Assembly (NCBI RefSeq): GCF_014638005.1
Contig: NZ_BMFG01000007.1
Span: 110,418 to 174,417, forward strand
Source of the DNA: Flavobacterium orientale
GTDB taxonomy: Bacteria; Bacteroidota; Bacteroidia; Flavobacteriales; Flavobacteriaceae
DNA: 64,000 bases
Direction: 5' to 3'
Below the pieces are notes generated by a model, which was not told the DNA's origin, searched no databases, and saw nothing but the letters and a program-made list of their open reading frames with translations. The first letter of the stretch is position 1, and every line of letters starts with the position of its first letter. Shown here in pieces: positions 45,218 to 53,477 of this stretch. The position numbers were made by a program, and so were the translations under genes.

Positions 45218-45973
45218 ATGGCCCAAGTAATCGCACCCTTCAAAATAGTAGGCACAATAGACGACCTAAATTTTTACATCCTCGAAAACGAAAAAAACAT
45301 CGTCAGAGAAAAAGGCGAATGCGGCATAACCTCAGAACAATTTTATGCCAATCCCGTATTTGACCCTATTAGAAAACAAGGACGAGAATTCGGACATGCA
45401 GCAAACAAAGCCAAAACATTCCGGAGGCTGTTCCATCCCTTTTTTGAAAGAGCTAAAGACGGTGCCTTTGCCGGCAGAGTCAACAAACTGTTATTAGAAA
45501 TTTTGACAGAAGACCAAACCAACCCAATTGGTAACAGAACAATTACCGAAGGATTAAAAACACAGTATGGAAGAGATTTAATCGTAAACTTTCAAGGCAA
45601 TCGCCTGAAACCGCTTAGCGAAATAATGCCTGAAAAATGGAATTGGAATCCCGAAAAACACGAAGTAAAACTGGAGGAAATAAACGTTGCAACTGACATC
45701 CGTTGGCCGGGAAAAGCAACACACGTCCACTTCGTAGCAGCTACTTGTCATTGGAATGAGGAAACAGACACTTTTGAAACCTGTTTCAGTGAAGAAATAA
45801 TTCTCGAGAAAGAAGAACCAACACAAACAATTACCCTCAAAACAGAAGCCCCAAACCATCCCGGTCTGAAAATAACCGCCATCCTAATCGCCTTCTCAGA
45901 ATACTACCGCCGAAGATTCAAACCGCTAAAACGAGGCCTCAACACCACCACAATTATTGATGTAACAGAATAA
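45218..45973 (+). CDS. Orphan protein of unknown function inside the exopolysaccharide locus
   Basis: 251 aa, no signal peptide or membrane segment. The N-terminal part ('FKIVGTIDDLNFYILENEKNIVREKGECG' then 'NPVFDPIRKQGREFGHAANKAKTFRR') resembles a family of uncharacterised proteins I recall from flavobacteria, often with a conserved 'VREKGG' motif. The C-terminal half looks beta-rich ('THVHFVAATCHWNEETDTF', 'ITLKTEAPNHPGLKITAILIAF'). It is the only plus-strand gene within the minus-strand sugar cluster, flanked by repeats on both sides. It may have arrived with that DNA. Confidence 0.7.
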   Translation: MAQVIAPFKIVGTIDDLNFYILENEKNIVREKGECGITSEQFYANPVFDPIRKQGREFGHAANKAKTFRRLFHPFFERAKDGAFAGRVNKLLLEILTEDQTNPIGNRTITEGLKTQYGRDLIVNFQGNRLKPLSEIMPEKWNWNPEKHEVKLEEINVATDIRWPGKATHVHFVAATCHWNEETDTFETCFSEEIILEKEEPTQTITLKTEAPNHPGLKITAILIAFSEYYRRRFKPLKRGLNTTTIIDVTE

Positions 45974-46375
45974 TAAAATCCCATTTATCAGCATTCCAAC
46001 CTTTGCATCTACTAGAACTTAGAAAAAAACGTAGAGAAACTTTCTGCCTCCTTTGTGGAACTTTGTGACACAAAAAAAGCGAAGTCTCTTTGCGTCCCTG
46101 CGTCTCTGCGAGAAAAAAACTTCGTAAAACTTTGTGCCGCCTTTGTAGAACTTTGTGCTACAAAAAAAAGCAAAGCGTCTGCGAGAAAAAAATCTGTGTA
46201 AATCCGCGTTTGGCGTAGCCAACCCGTCACGATAGCTATCGGAATCCGCGTTCCAAACTTTGCGTCCACTGCGAGAAAAAAACTTCGAGAAACTTTATGC
46301 CTCCTTTGTGGAACTTTGTGCTACAAAAAAAGCACAGCATCTCTACAACTCAGAACCTTAGAACCTTTTTTTCTC
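45974..46375. repeat. Repeat phrases downstream of the orphan gene
   Basis: Gene-free and built of recurrent words: 'CTTTGTGGAACTTTGTG' variants (four), 'TTTGCGTCCCTGCGTCTCTG', GCGAAGTCTC/GCAAAGCGTC, TTGGCGTAGCCAA, and two 'ATCCGCG' words. They are related to the phrases at 23.2-23.9 and 26.7-26.9 kb. It ends with 'CTACAACTCAGAACCTTAGA'. Confidence 0.75.
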
Positions 46376-46575
46376 TTATAGTGGAAAATAATTCCCATAA
46401 ACTATTTTTTAATGGAAAATAGCACGCTATTTACGAGCAATAAATGCTTTTAGTGGAAAATAAAAGTAATGAGACGGATATATAATGGAAAATTTTTGCT
46501 TAAAACAAGCTTTTAATGGAAAAATATTGATACTTTTTAGAAGTAAAAGCTTTTATAGTGGAAAATAACATCCCA
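46376..46575 (+). repeat. Six phased TGGAAAAT boxes
   Basis: The box A(G/A)TGGAAAAT(A) occurs six times in one orientation, with TGG at 46382, 46413, 46454, 46486, 46517 and 46559. Spacings are 31, 41, 32, 31 and 42 bp, close to three or four helical turns. Boxes 1, 3 and 6 read GTGGAAAATA; 2, 4 and 5 read ATGGAAAA. AGCTTTTA-like bases precede boxes 5 and 6 and GCTTTT precedes box 3. There is no gene; the nearest are the orphan gene and the convergent sugar transferase. Confidence 0.7.
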
Positions 46576-46724
46576 ATACACCTTCAGGAAATCATTTTTG
46601 CAACAAGTGATTATCTTTTTCTCAGAAACCAAAAAACAAATTAAGTACTACGTTTTTTTAGAAAGCTGTACTACAAACACTAGTCCGATAGCTCCTATGG
46701 CACCAATACAATATGTAATGCTTA

Positions 46725-47330
46725 TTAGTATTTGCCCTGGAAAGGTTCAATAGTAGCCGAATCAACAGCATTTATACCCTCTCGTTTTATTACTTTTTGC
46801 AAGGTTTTAAAAATAATTTTTACATCTAACAGAAACGATAGATGGTTGACATACCAAATATCATACTCAAACTTTTGTTCCCAAGAGATAGCGTTTCGAC
46901 CGTTAACTTGTGCCCAGCCCGTAATGCCTGGTTTTACTTCATGGCGACGCTTTTGAAAAGTATCGTATAGATGCAAGTAGTCAGTCAATAAAGGTCTGGG
47001 ACCAACCAAGCTCATATCCCCTTTTATTACATTGAGTAGTTGCGGTAGTTCGTCCAATGACGTTTTACGTACAATGGCACCAATTTTAGTCAGTCGTTCT
47101 GCATCGGAGAGCAGCTTTCCCTTGGCATCTCGGGCATCCGACATGGTTTTAAACTTTATAATAGTAAACAATCGTTCCTCTTTTCCAGGTCTTACTTGCG
47201 TAAAAAAAGGAGAACCTCCATTGGCTATACCCAAAAAAAGCGTGATTAGAATAAACAACGGCAAAAGAATTACAAAACCAATTAGAGATAATGCAAAATC
47301 GAAGAGTGGTTTTATTATTTTGGTATACAT
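46725..47330 (-). CDS. Initiating phosphoglycosyl transferase (PglC/WcaJ-type sugar transferase)
   Basis: Transfers the first sugar phosphate from UDP-sugar to undecaprenyl phosphate. The 201 aa match the minimal PglC-like form: a re-entrant N-terminal membrane helix (8-33), 'FKTMSDARDAKGKLL', the catalytic Asp-Glu in 'KTSLDELPQLLNVIKGDMSLVGPRPLL', and 'PGITGWAQVNGRNAISW'. With the dehydratase, aminotransferase and acetyltransferase nearby, the first sugar is probably a diacetamido-trideoxyhexose. It is 110 nt from the upstream acetyltransferase gene. Confidence 0.94.
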   Translation of the reverse strand: MYTKIIKPLFDFALSLIGFVILLPLFILITLFLGIANGGSPFFTQVRPGKEERLFTIIKFKTMSDARDAKGKLLSDAERLTKIGAIVRKTSLDELPQLLNVIKGDMSLVGPRPLLTDYLHLYDTFQKRRHEVKPGITGWAQVNGRNAISWEQKFEYDIWYVNHLSFLLDVKIIFKTLQKVIKREGINAVDSATIEPFQGKY

Positions 47331-47440
47331 AGCTATTTTTGTTCTAGAATTAAAATTAGACCGAGTACGATAAAAAGGTTATATTACATTTTAACGACAT
47401 TGAAATTTTCATATCTTAATTAATCAAAACCTAAAAAAAA

Positions 47441-48088
47441 TTACGTGTTATGGAATTTTATTGGTTTAGCGGGAATACCCACAGCTGTGCATGAAGGTGG
47501 TAATGATTTTGAGACTACAGCCCCTGCACCAATTATGGTATCCGCCCCTATCTCAACTAAATTTATAATCTTTACACCTGTGCCAACATAAACTCCTTCG
47601 TTTATTTTGACCTCACCGGAAATATTAACTGACGGCATAAACGCACAATAGTCTTCAATTACCGTGTCATGACCGACGGTGCACATTAAATTCAAAATAA
47701 CAAAGTCTTTTATCGTTATATTACAGGTAATAATACAACCTTCACAGATAATGCAACCCTTACCTATCTTTATATCATCCTTTGAATAGGACGCTTTTGG
47801 ATGGATGATCGAAGGAAATGAAATATTTAAATTAGTTATCGCATTAACAATCATTTTTTTTATAGCCGGGCTACCAATTGAAATAACCAACCCCAACTCG
47901 TCCTCGAAATTATTAATTTCTTGAAGGCCTCCTAATACCGGTAGTCCATTAACTAGTGTTCCTTTTTGAACGCGATCATCAAAAAAACCTATCAATTCAT
48001 AGGTATTGGGTTTTTCAGCATTAATTGCATCAACTATAATTTTTACTTCTCTGCCGAATCCACCGGCTCCAAAAATTGCTAACTTCAT
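47441..48088 (-). CDS. Sugar O/N-acetyltransferase (PglD/NeuD type)
   Basis: 215 aa. The N-terminal Rossmann-like part 'LAIFGAGGFGREVKIIVDAIN' binds the nucleotide sugar. The C-terminal left-handed beta-helix is made of hexapeptide repeats ('IGKGCIICEGCIITCNITIKDF...GHDTVIEDYC...GEVKINEGVYVGTGVKI'), including the His of 'VGHDTVIEDY' expected as the catalytic base. It probably acetylates the 4-amino group of the UDP-sugar. It lies between the sugar transferase and a glycosyltransferase on the same strand. Confidence 0.9.
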   Translation of the reverse strand: MKLAIFGAGGFGREVKIIVDAINAEKPNTYELIGFFDDRVQKGTLVNGLPVLGGLQEINNFEDELGLVISIGSPAIKKMIVNAITNLNISFPSIIHPKASYSKDDIKIGKGCIICEGCIITCNITIKDFVILNLMCTVGHDTVIEDYCAFMPSVNISGEVKINEGVYVGTGVKIINLVEIGADTIIGAGAVVSKSLPPSCTAVGIPAKPIKFHNT

Positions 48089-48145
48089 AACTTTTCTTTT
48101 TAATGTCTTAAATTGATTATTATTCCACTGGTTTTAGACGCTTTG

Positions 48146-49303
48146 CTAAAAATGAGTATTGTATTCTGCAAGTATGGCTTCCCAAACTGCTTTTTGTTCG
48201 TATCGGGAAACAATACTGCTACGAGCCTTTTGTTTTAAATTACTGAAATATTCTTTATCCAGCAGCATCTTTTCCATAGCATTTTTTATTGCTTTCTCGT
48301 TTTTTACAGGGATTATAGTACCATTAGATCCTTCTTCAACAATTTCATTACACCCATTAATATCCGACACTATAGCAGGTAAGCCCATAGCACCGGCTTG
48401 CATCACCACATTTGGAAAACCTTCCCTGTAACTTGGAAAAACCAGTATATCTGAAATAGCAAAAAAAGGTCTAACCTCCTTTTGATAGCCCATCGTTATA
48501 ATGTTTGGGTGTTGCTGTATACTATCTAATGTGCTTTCCGGTAACGGATCTAACTCCTGTTCAAATGGACCAACCAAAAGTAACTTAACTTTGTGGAACT
48601 TCATATGAAGATTGACAAATGCTTCTACAAGTTCCACAATTCCTTTGTCTTTTACAAGTCTACCAACAAATATATATACAAATTCATCCGGCAGAATACC
48701 AAGCTTTACTTTTAATTTTTCCTTTTCATTTGAATCGAATTGTTCTGAATTGAAATGATGTGTATCAATTCCATTACTACTCCCGTTAAGAATTACTTTC
48801 AACTTATCTTCCGATGTATACTTAGATTTTACTATAATATCCTTTAAACCTTTTGAATTAGGATAAACAAATGAAGCACATTGATAGGTTAACCGTTCGA
48901 CTACATCGAGGATTTTTCTGCGAATACCCACCGCCTCCATCAAGGGTAAACCTGCTACCGTGTGTAACCTTACTGGCACTCCTGCCAGTCGAGCTGCTAC
49001 CATCCCAATAATACCCGCTTTAGGAGTATGTGAGTGTAGAATATCCGGTTTGTTTGATTTCAGAAACCAATAAAGTTTCCAAACAGCAATCAAATCTTTT
49101 AGTGGTGTAATTTTGCGAGTCATTTCAATCTCAAAATAGTTCACTTCCTCACGAAGAGCAATTTTTTTAAGATATTTATCGTCACCTGAAATAGCTGTCA
49201 CATCAAAATAGGTTGTCATAAACTTTAATTGACCCTCTAAAAGCTTATCGAGTGAAATTGGTACTGTTGTAATTCTGATGAGTTTCTTTTTAGTTGCCTT
49301 CAT
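48146..49303 (-). CDS. Glycosyltransferase family 4 protein
   Basis: A GT-B-fold glycosyltransferase of 385 aa acting on the lipid-linked repeat unit. The N-terminal acceptor domain contains 'ILHSHTPKAGIIGMVAARLAG'. The nucleotide-sugar domain contains 'FVGRLVKDKGIVELVEAF' and 'FPSYREGFPNVVMQAGAMGLPAIVSD'. The start at 49303 (MKATKKKLIRITTVP) is preferred. It still overlaps the upstream polymerase-like gene by 14 bp. The second-sugar role is inferred from closeness to the initiating enzyme. Confidence 0.9.
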   Translation of the reverse strand: MKATKKKLIRITTVPISLDKLLEGQLKFMTTYFDVTAISGDDKYLKKIALREEVNYFEIEMTRKITPLKDLIAVWKLYWFLKSNKPDILHSHTPKAGIIGMVAARLAGVPVRLHTVAGLPLMEAVGIRRKILDVVERLTYQCASFVYPNSKGLKDIIVKSKYTSEDKLKVILNGSSNGIDTHHFNSEQFDSNEKEKLKVKLGILPDEFVYIFVGRLVKDKGIVELVEAFVNLHMKFHKVKLLLVGPFEQELDPLPESTLDSIQQHPNIITMGYQKEVRPFFAISDILVFPSYREGFPNVVMQAGAMGLPAIVSDINGCNEIVEEGSNGTIIPVKNEKAIKNAMEKMLLDKEYFSNLKQKARSSIVSRYEQKAVWEAILAEYNTHF

Positions 49304-50423
49304 GTTGCTTTCTAATAACATTGGTACTTTGAGGTAATAACAGTATAATCAAATATAAAAGGGAAACAGTCCAAAAAGGAGCATACATAATTTTAGTCCT
49401 CATAAATATTCCTAAATTAGCATATCGCCATATATAAATAACACCACAAATTAACATAAAAATAAAAGAAACCCACCACATAAATGATAAGCGAAGTTTT
49501 TTTAACTTATGAAAATATAGTAGAAGCATACCTAGTGCCACCACGTGTAGGCTTAGTAAAACATAGTTCTCCACTGCAGCAAAAAACTGAACGAGACTCT
49601 TGACATCTGACGCTAAGGGTCTGAAATAAAAAGAAAACATCTTATAGAAAAGGGTATATGATTCCATTGGCACATAGGATCCGGAACTTGAGAAAGAGGA
49701 TAATGAAAAATCATTAAATCTTTTAATCCTTTCCCAATCTAACCTCTTTATTCTTGCTATTTGCAGCACCTGATGTACAAGAAATCCTCCAACCAATAAG
49801 GCACAAACCGTAAAGAGTGATTTTCTTTTTAAAGTAGTCTTAAAATAAAACAATCCTACAATTGCATATGCCGTAAGCAAAAATAGTGCTACATGTGGCC
49901 TGATAAATGCCAGAAACAAAAAAGCAATTCCCATTTTCAGTAAAGATCGATTGGTCGATACTGTCGCCCAAAAGATATAGGAAAGCGAAAGAAAAACTAT
50001 GGGTTCTTTACCTAAAGTAGCAGTCCAGTAATGCAAACTAGGCCATAATGCAACCAAAATGATAATTGGTGTGAGGTATTTTTTGGAACTATCTTTAAAA
50101 ACTATCAGCGTAAATTTTAAAAAATAATAATAACCCAAATAGCCTATACAGCCATAGACTAAAAAACCAAACCAAAAAGGCAAGCCTAATTTTATAGGAT
50201 AGTAGTTCAAAAACAAAATGAAATCAGTACTAAAATCTAAAAAACTAAACCAACTCCTTTCTGAAATATCTTTGTAAACGCTCCAATACGTATGAGCATC
50301 AGAATGACCTCTTGCGTCTCTATGATAATAAGAAACTACTACAAAAGGAATATGATAGACCCCTAATAACAGCATCCAAAAACCAGTTAACCATTTGGTA
50401 TCCTTGTTCTGTTTACCTTTCAT
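49290..50423 (-). CDS. Polymerase-like multi-spanning membrane protein 1 (Wzy/EpsG candidate)
   Basis: 377 aa with about ten transmembrane helices and no enzyme motif. It shares landmarks with the protein at 51382: 'WPSLHYWTATLGKEPIVF', 'FIRPHVALFLLTAYAI', 'YFRPLASDVKSLVQFFAAVENYV' and 'ANLGIFMRTKIMYAPFW'. The two are clearly paralogues. Topology and position in the locus suggest an O-unit polymerase or a related membrane glycosyltransferase. The start at 50423 (MKGKQNKDTKWLTG) is 8 nt after the deacetylase stop. Confidence 0.75.
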   Translation of the reverse strand: MKGKQNKDTKWLTGFWMLLLGVYHIPFVVVSYYHRDARGHSDAHTYWSVYKDISERSWFSFLDFSTDFILFLNYYPIKLGLPFWFGFLVYGCIGYLGYYYFLKFTLIVFKDSSKKYLTPIIILVALWPSLHYWTATLGKEPIVFLSLSYIFWATVSTNRSLLKMGIAFLFLAFIRPHVALFLLTAYAIVGLFYFKTTLKRKSLFTVCALLVGGFLVHQVLQIARIKRLDWERIKRFNDFSLSSFSSSGSYVPMESYTLFYKMFSFYFRPLASDVKSLVQFFAAVENYVLLSLHVVALGMLLLYFHKLKKLRLSFMWWVSFIFMLICGVIYIWRYANLGIFMRTKIMYAPFWTVSLLYLIILLLPQSTNVIRKQHEGN

Positions 50424-50431
50424 TAGATTTG

Positions 50432-51385
50432 TTATTTTACAAAACTTAAATCGCCCATAGTACAAGACTGCATATTAAAATTTTCGCGCAAATAACGAAA
50501 GTGTTCCAATATCAATTCCAATTGTTTTAAAGATTCATTTGGACTTGTCCCAAAGTTGTGGGGATGCCACCATAAATGATACACTTCGCCATTTTTTGCC
50601 GCCCATACCATTTCATTAAAAATTCTTTTAAGCCTTACATCATTAATGAAACTAATGGCATTCAAAGGCTTCAAAAACCTACTTGATGGTTGCTCTGTAT
50701 GTGATGTTCGGATAATTTTATTCCAACTATATGATGTTTTAGTAAAAGGTATAACTGTATCTAGAGTACGCATTACTTTTGCTTGCATAGTAACTGCTTT
50801 TTTGTCTTGCCAAAACCAAGAATCGGGATTAGATCTGAGATTAACTATTCCTCTGCTCACGCATGCGTTTACATAGTTTTGATTAAACTGATTTCTAGGA
50901 AAAACAATTGACTGTATTGCCACTTCGAGCTTTTTGGTCATTTTTAATGCTACATCCAAATCTGTTTCAAATTGTTCCAACGTTTGTCCCTCTTCCTGAC
51001 AGTAATAGTGTGAATATGTGTGTGTTGCTAACTCTTGTCCCGGTGTTGCCAGAATACGCTTCACTAATTGGGGTGCAAAAAAGAAATGATCGTAACCTGA
51101 TTTCTCATGCGTAAGACCAAAAGTATAGGCATCCAAATTCTTATTGTTGTAGGAAGGTTTATCCTCAGGAATCATTGCACGCCATTGTTCCCAGTTTTCA
51201 TTCAGTAACATCCCTACCGTGGCCCATGTTACTTTACAATTATTTTTTTCAAATAATTCTAAAATTCGAGGAATAACGTACAATGTATTTTGAAAATAGG
51301 CTTTTTTGTTCGGCAAGGATATGTGGTCGAAAATGCCCCAAACCAATTCAAAATCTAATGATATTACAAACTTTCCTTCTTTCAT
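50432..51385 (-). CDS. Polysaccharide deacetylase family protein
   Basis: 317 aa, NodB-like fold. The first motif Asp is in 'FVISLDFELVWGIFDH' and the metal-binding pair is in 'ATHTYSHYYCQEE' (HxxSH). Further elements are 'FPRNQFNQNYV' and a late His in 'HLWWHPHNFGTS'. There is no signal peptide, so it probably acts on cytoplasmic or inner-leaflet substrates, removing N-acetyl groups from a sugar of the repeat unit. It lies between the two polymerase-like genes and overlaps the upstream one by 4 bp. Confidence 0.88.
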   Translation of the reverse strand: MKEGKFVISLDFELVWGIFDHISLPNKKAYFQNTLYVIPRILELFEKNNCKVTWATVGMLLNENWEQWRAMIPEDKPSYNNKNLDAYTFGLTHEKSGYDHFFFAPQLVKRILATPGQELATHTYSHYYCQEEGQTLEQFETDLDVALKMTKKLEVAIQSIVFPRNQFNQNYVNACVSRGIVNLRSNPDSWFWQDKKAVTMQAKVMRTLDTVIPFTKTSYSWNKIIRTSHTEQPSSRFLKPLNAISFINDVRLKRIFNEMVWAAKNGEVYHLWWHPHNFGTSPNESLKQLELILEHFRYLRENFNMQSCTMGDLSFVK

Positions 51386-52536
51386 ACCGCTTTAAGTCTT
51401 TGTTCTCTACGATACACTAAATAACTAAAAATAACGAAAAAACCGAAATACATCACCATTGCTTTTTGTCTCATAATTATTCCCAGATTAGAGGTTATAA
51501 ATGTCATAGCAAAGGAAACACTGAGAAAAGCAATAAAAGAAGCCTTTACCAAAAAAGGGGAACTTTTCAAATATTTTAAAAATCCCATATTACAAGCCTT
51601 AAAGAAAATTAATAAATACATCAGATTTTCAACAGAACTAAACAGACCAACTATACTTGGTGCATCAATAAAGAGCGGTCGGAACCAAAATGTAAATAAT
51701 TTCAAAGGGAGTGGATAACTATTAATATCCAGGCCTGAACCCGCCTTTGAAAGTTCTGTGGCTCTTACTGTAGCAAAAGCTTCAAAATCTGAAAATACAT
51801 CTTGAGAATTTTCTAAGTTGACGATTGATAAGATAGAATTACTGGCTGCTATCAAAAAACTTACTGAAGCAATAATTACAAGCGCTTTTGTAGTCTGTGA
51901 AATTCTTTCTTTTCCAAATAAAATACCGACACAAACCGATGTTAGTAGGAAAAACATGATATGGGGTCTTACCATATAAACAAAGAAACTTGCGATGAGT
52001 AAAAGATGTAATCGTTGCTTGGGCTTTTTAATTGCATACATAAACATCATAATACCCATAAATATTACCGACCCCTTCCCTAAAGAAACAGACCAAAAAT
52101 GCATATTGGGTAAAAACAATAGCAAGGTGAGAAAATCAACGTTACCAAATATTTTTATGGGTGTAGTAATATTTTCCTTAAAAAATAAATAAGCATAAAC
52201 AAATCCCACATAACCAAACCACGAGAAAACCAACATTAAAGATTCATAAGAGAGACCTAATTCTATGAATGGTACAGCCAAAAAGTTTATAAAATTAGTC
52301 CCTGTTTCAAACAAACCCATCCAATCATCTTTTCGAAGCGTGGCTACAAAATAGTAATGCTTTGAATCTGACGGATTAAAAGAAGCATAAAGATAATAGA
52401 TAAAACAAAATAACAAATGGTATAAAAAAACTTTGAAAATCAACGACTTATCAAAAAAAGCATGCTTTTTGGCCAAGCTCGTTAGGAATAACTTATTAGC
52501 CAAAAATAAAAGTAGTATGACAAGAACTACATCCAT
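51382..52536 (-). CDS. Polymerase-like multi-spanning membrane protein 2 (Wzy/EpsG candidate)
   Basis: 384 aa with about ten transmembrane helices. It shares with the protein at 49290 the blocks 'LPNMHFWSVSLGKGSVIF', 'MVRPHIMFFLLTSVCV', 'WFRPLFIDAPSIVGLFSSVENL' and 'SNLGIIMRQKAMVMYFGFF'. The repeated HxW-x3-LGK and RPH motifs are probably functional. It overlaps the acetyltransferase gene by 1 bp and the deacetylase gene by 4 bp. Whether both copies polymerise is unknown. Confidence 0.75.
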   Translation of the reverse strand: MDVVLVILLLFLANKLFLTSLAKKHAFFDKSLIFKVFLYHLLFCFIYYLYASFNPSDSKHYYFVATLRKDDWMGLFETGTNFINFLAVPFIELGLSYESLMLVFSWFGYVGFVYAYLFFKENITTPIKIFGNVDFLTLLLFLPNMHFWSVSLGKGSVIFMGIMMFMYAIKKPKQRLHLLLIASFFVYMVRPHIMFFLLTSVCVGILFGKERISQTTKALVIIASVSFLIAASNSILSIVNLENSQDVFSDFEAFATVRATELSKAGSGLDINSYPLPLKLFTFWFRPLFIDAPSIVGLFSSVENLMYLLIFFKACNMGFLKYLKSSPFLVKASFIAFLSVSFAMTFITSNLGIIMRQKAMVMYFGFFVIFSYLVYRREQRLKAV

Positions 52537-53477
52537 TAAAATAATTCTAAATCGCCCATGCTATATGCCCAATTTTGTTTTAAATCTCTATATTCAGCAA
52601 TCATATGTTCTCCTTTTTCTAAATTTTTGAAGGTTAAGATGGGACCAAAGTTACGATATATACTTAATTTAAATAGTTTTTTATCTGTCGTACTTATCAA
52701 TAGACAACCATTTTTCGCTGCATAACCGGCAATAACTTTTTGAATTTGTCTTCTTTTTACATTTGAATCCGCACCCAAGACCTCAGCTATTCGCACCTCT
52801 TTAAAGTAGTTATGCTTTTTTATATAAAGAGCCAGATACCAGTTGTCTCCTGTAAAAACCTGATAGGTTTGCATGGGATTGTTATGATACCTCCATCGCA
52901 GGTAGGCCACGCTCTTAGGCGTAAATAACCTACCCGTTTTTTTACATTTATCATTGTGATTCTCACATAAATTTTCCAACTCACTATTGTTCATCACTTG
53001 CAATAATGGGTTTTTTAAAAAAAATGCCTGAATAACATATACAAATGAAGGCACCAATGCCAACGCTATGTTTCCTAATGGCTGCCAACCCATTTTTAAG
53101 TAACCCGGACGGCTTTTTTCATTGGGTGTATTAAAAATAAAAGAGGCACCTTCTTTCGCAACCTCTTCTAAAGCTTGCAAAGTTAGTTTGCTGAAAATGC
53201 CCCTTCCTTGAAATTGAGGATGCGTAGCGGTATCAACTGCTCGGTAAGCAAGAAATTGCTTGTTTTCTCTTTGCCATTTCCATTGCATAAAAGCACGAAC
53301 CCCAATAATTACATCGTTTTCTTCAGCTACAAGAACATATGATGGACCGAATGAATTGTGCAGGTGTTTATACTGCCACACGTTCTCGCTTTTCTTCAAT
53401 AAGCTTTCCCCCAAACTCTCTTTAAGTAACGTTACAATCTTAGGAATATCTTCCTGTTTACCTTGTCTGATTATCAT
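52536..53477 (-). CDS. GNAT-family acetyltransferase of the polysaccharide locus
   Basis: 313 aa. The N-terminal half is a standard GNAT domain with 'AVDTATHPQFQGRGIFSKLTLQALEEVAKEG' as the acetyl-CoA loop and 'FIFNTPNEKSRPGYLKMGWQPLG' as the last strand. The C-terminal half (about 150-313) is a second domain reminiscent of tandem GNAT/FemAB-like proteins. It probably acetylates a sugar or amino sugar of the polymer. It overlaps both neighbours by 1-4 bp. Confidence 0.82.
   Translation of the reverse strand: MIIRQGKQEDIPKIVTLLKESLGESLLKKSENVWQYKHLHNSFGPSYVLVAEENDVIIGVRAFMQWKWQRENKQFLAYRAVDTATHPQFQGRGIFSKLTLQALEEVAKEGASFIFNTPNEKSRPGYLKMGWQPLGNIALALVPSFVYVIQAFFLKNPLLQVMNNSELENLCENHNDKCKKTGRLFTPKSVAYLRWRYHNNPMQTYQVFTGDNWYLALYIKKHNYFKEVRIAEVLGADSNVKRRQIQKVIAGYAAKNGCLLISTTDKKLFKLSIYRNFGPILTFKNLEKGEHMIAEYRDLKQNWAYSMGDLELF

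Noticed and set aside
46376..46575. The six evenly spaced boxes as a degenerate CRISPR array
   Set aside because: The repeated word is only about 10 bp with two variants, spacings alternate between about 31 and 42 bp, and no cas gene is near.
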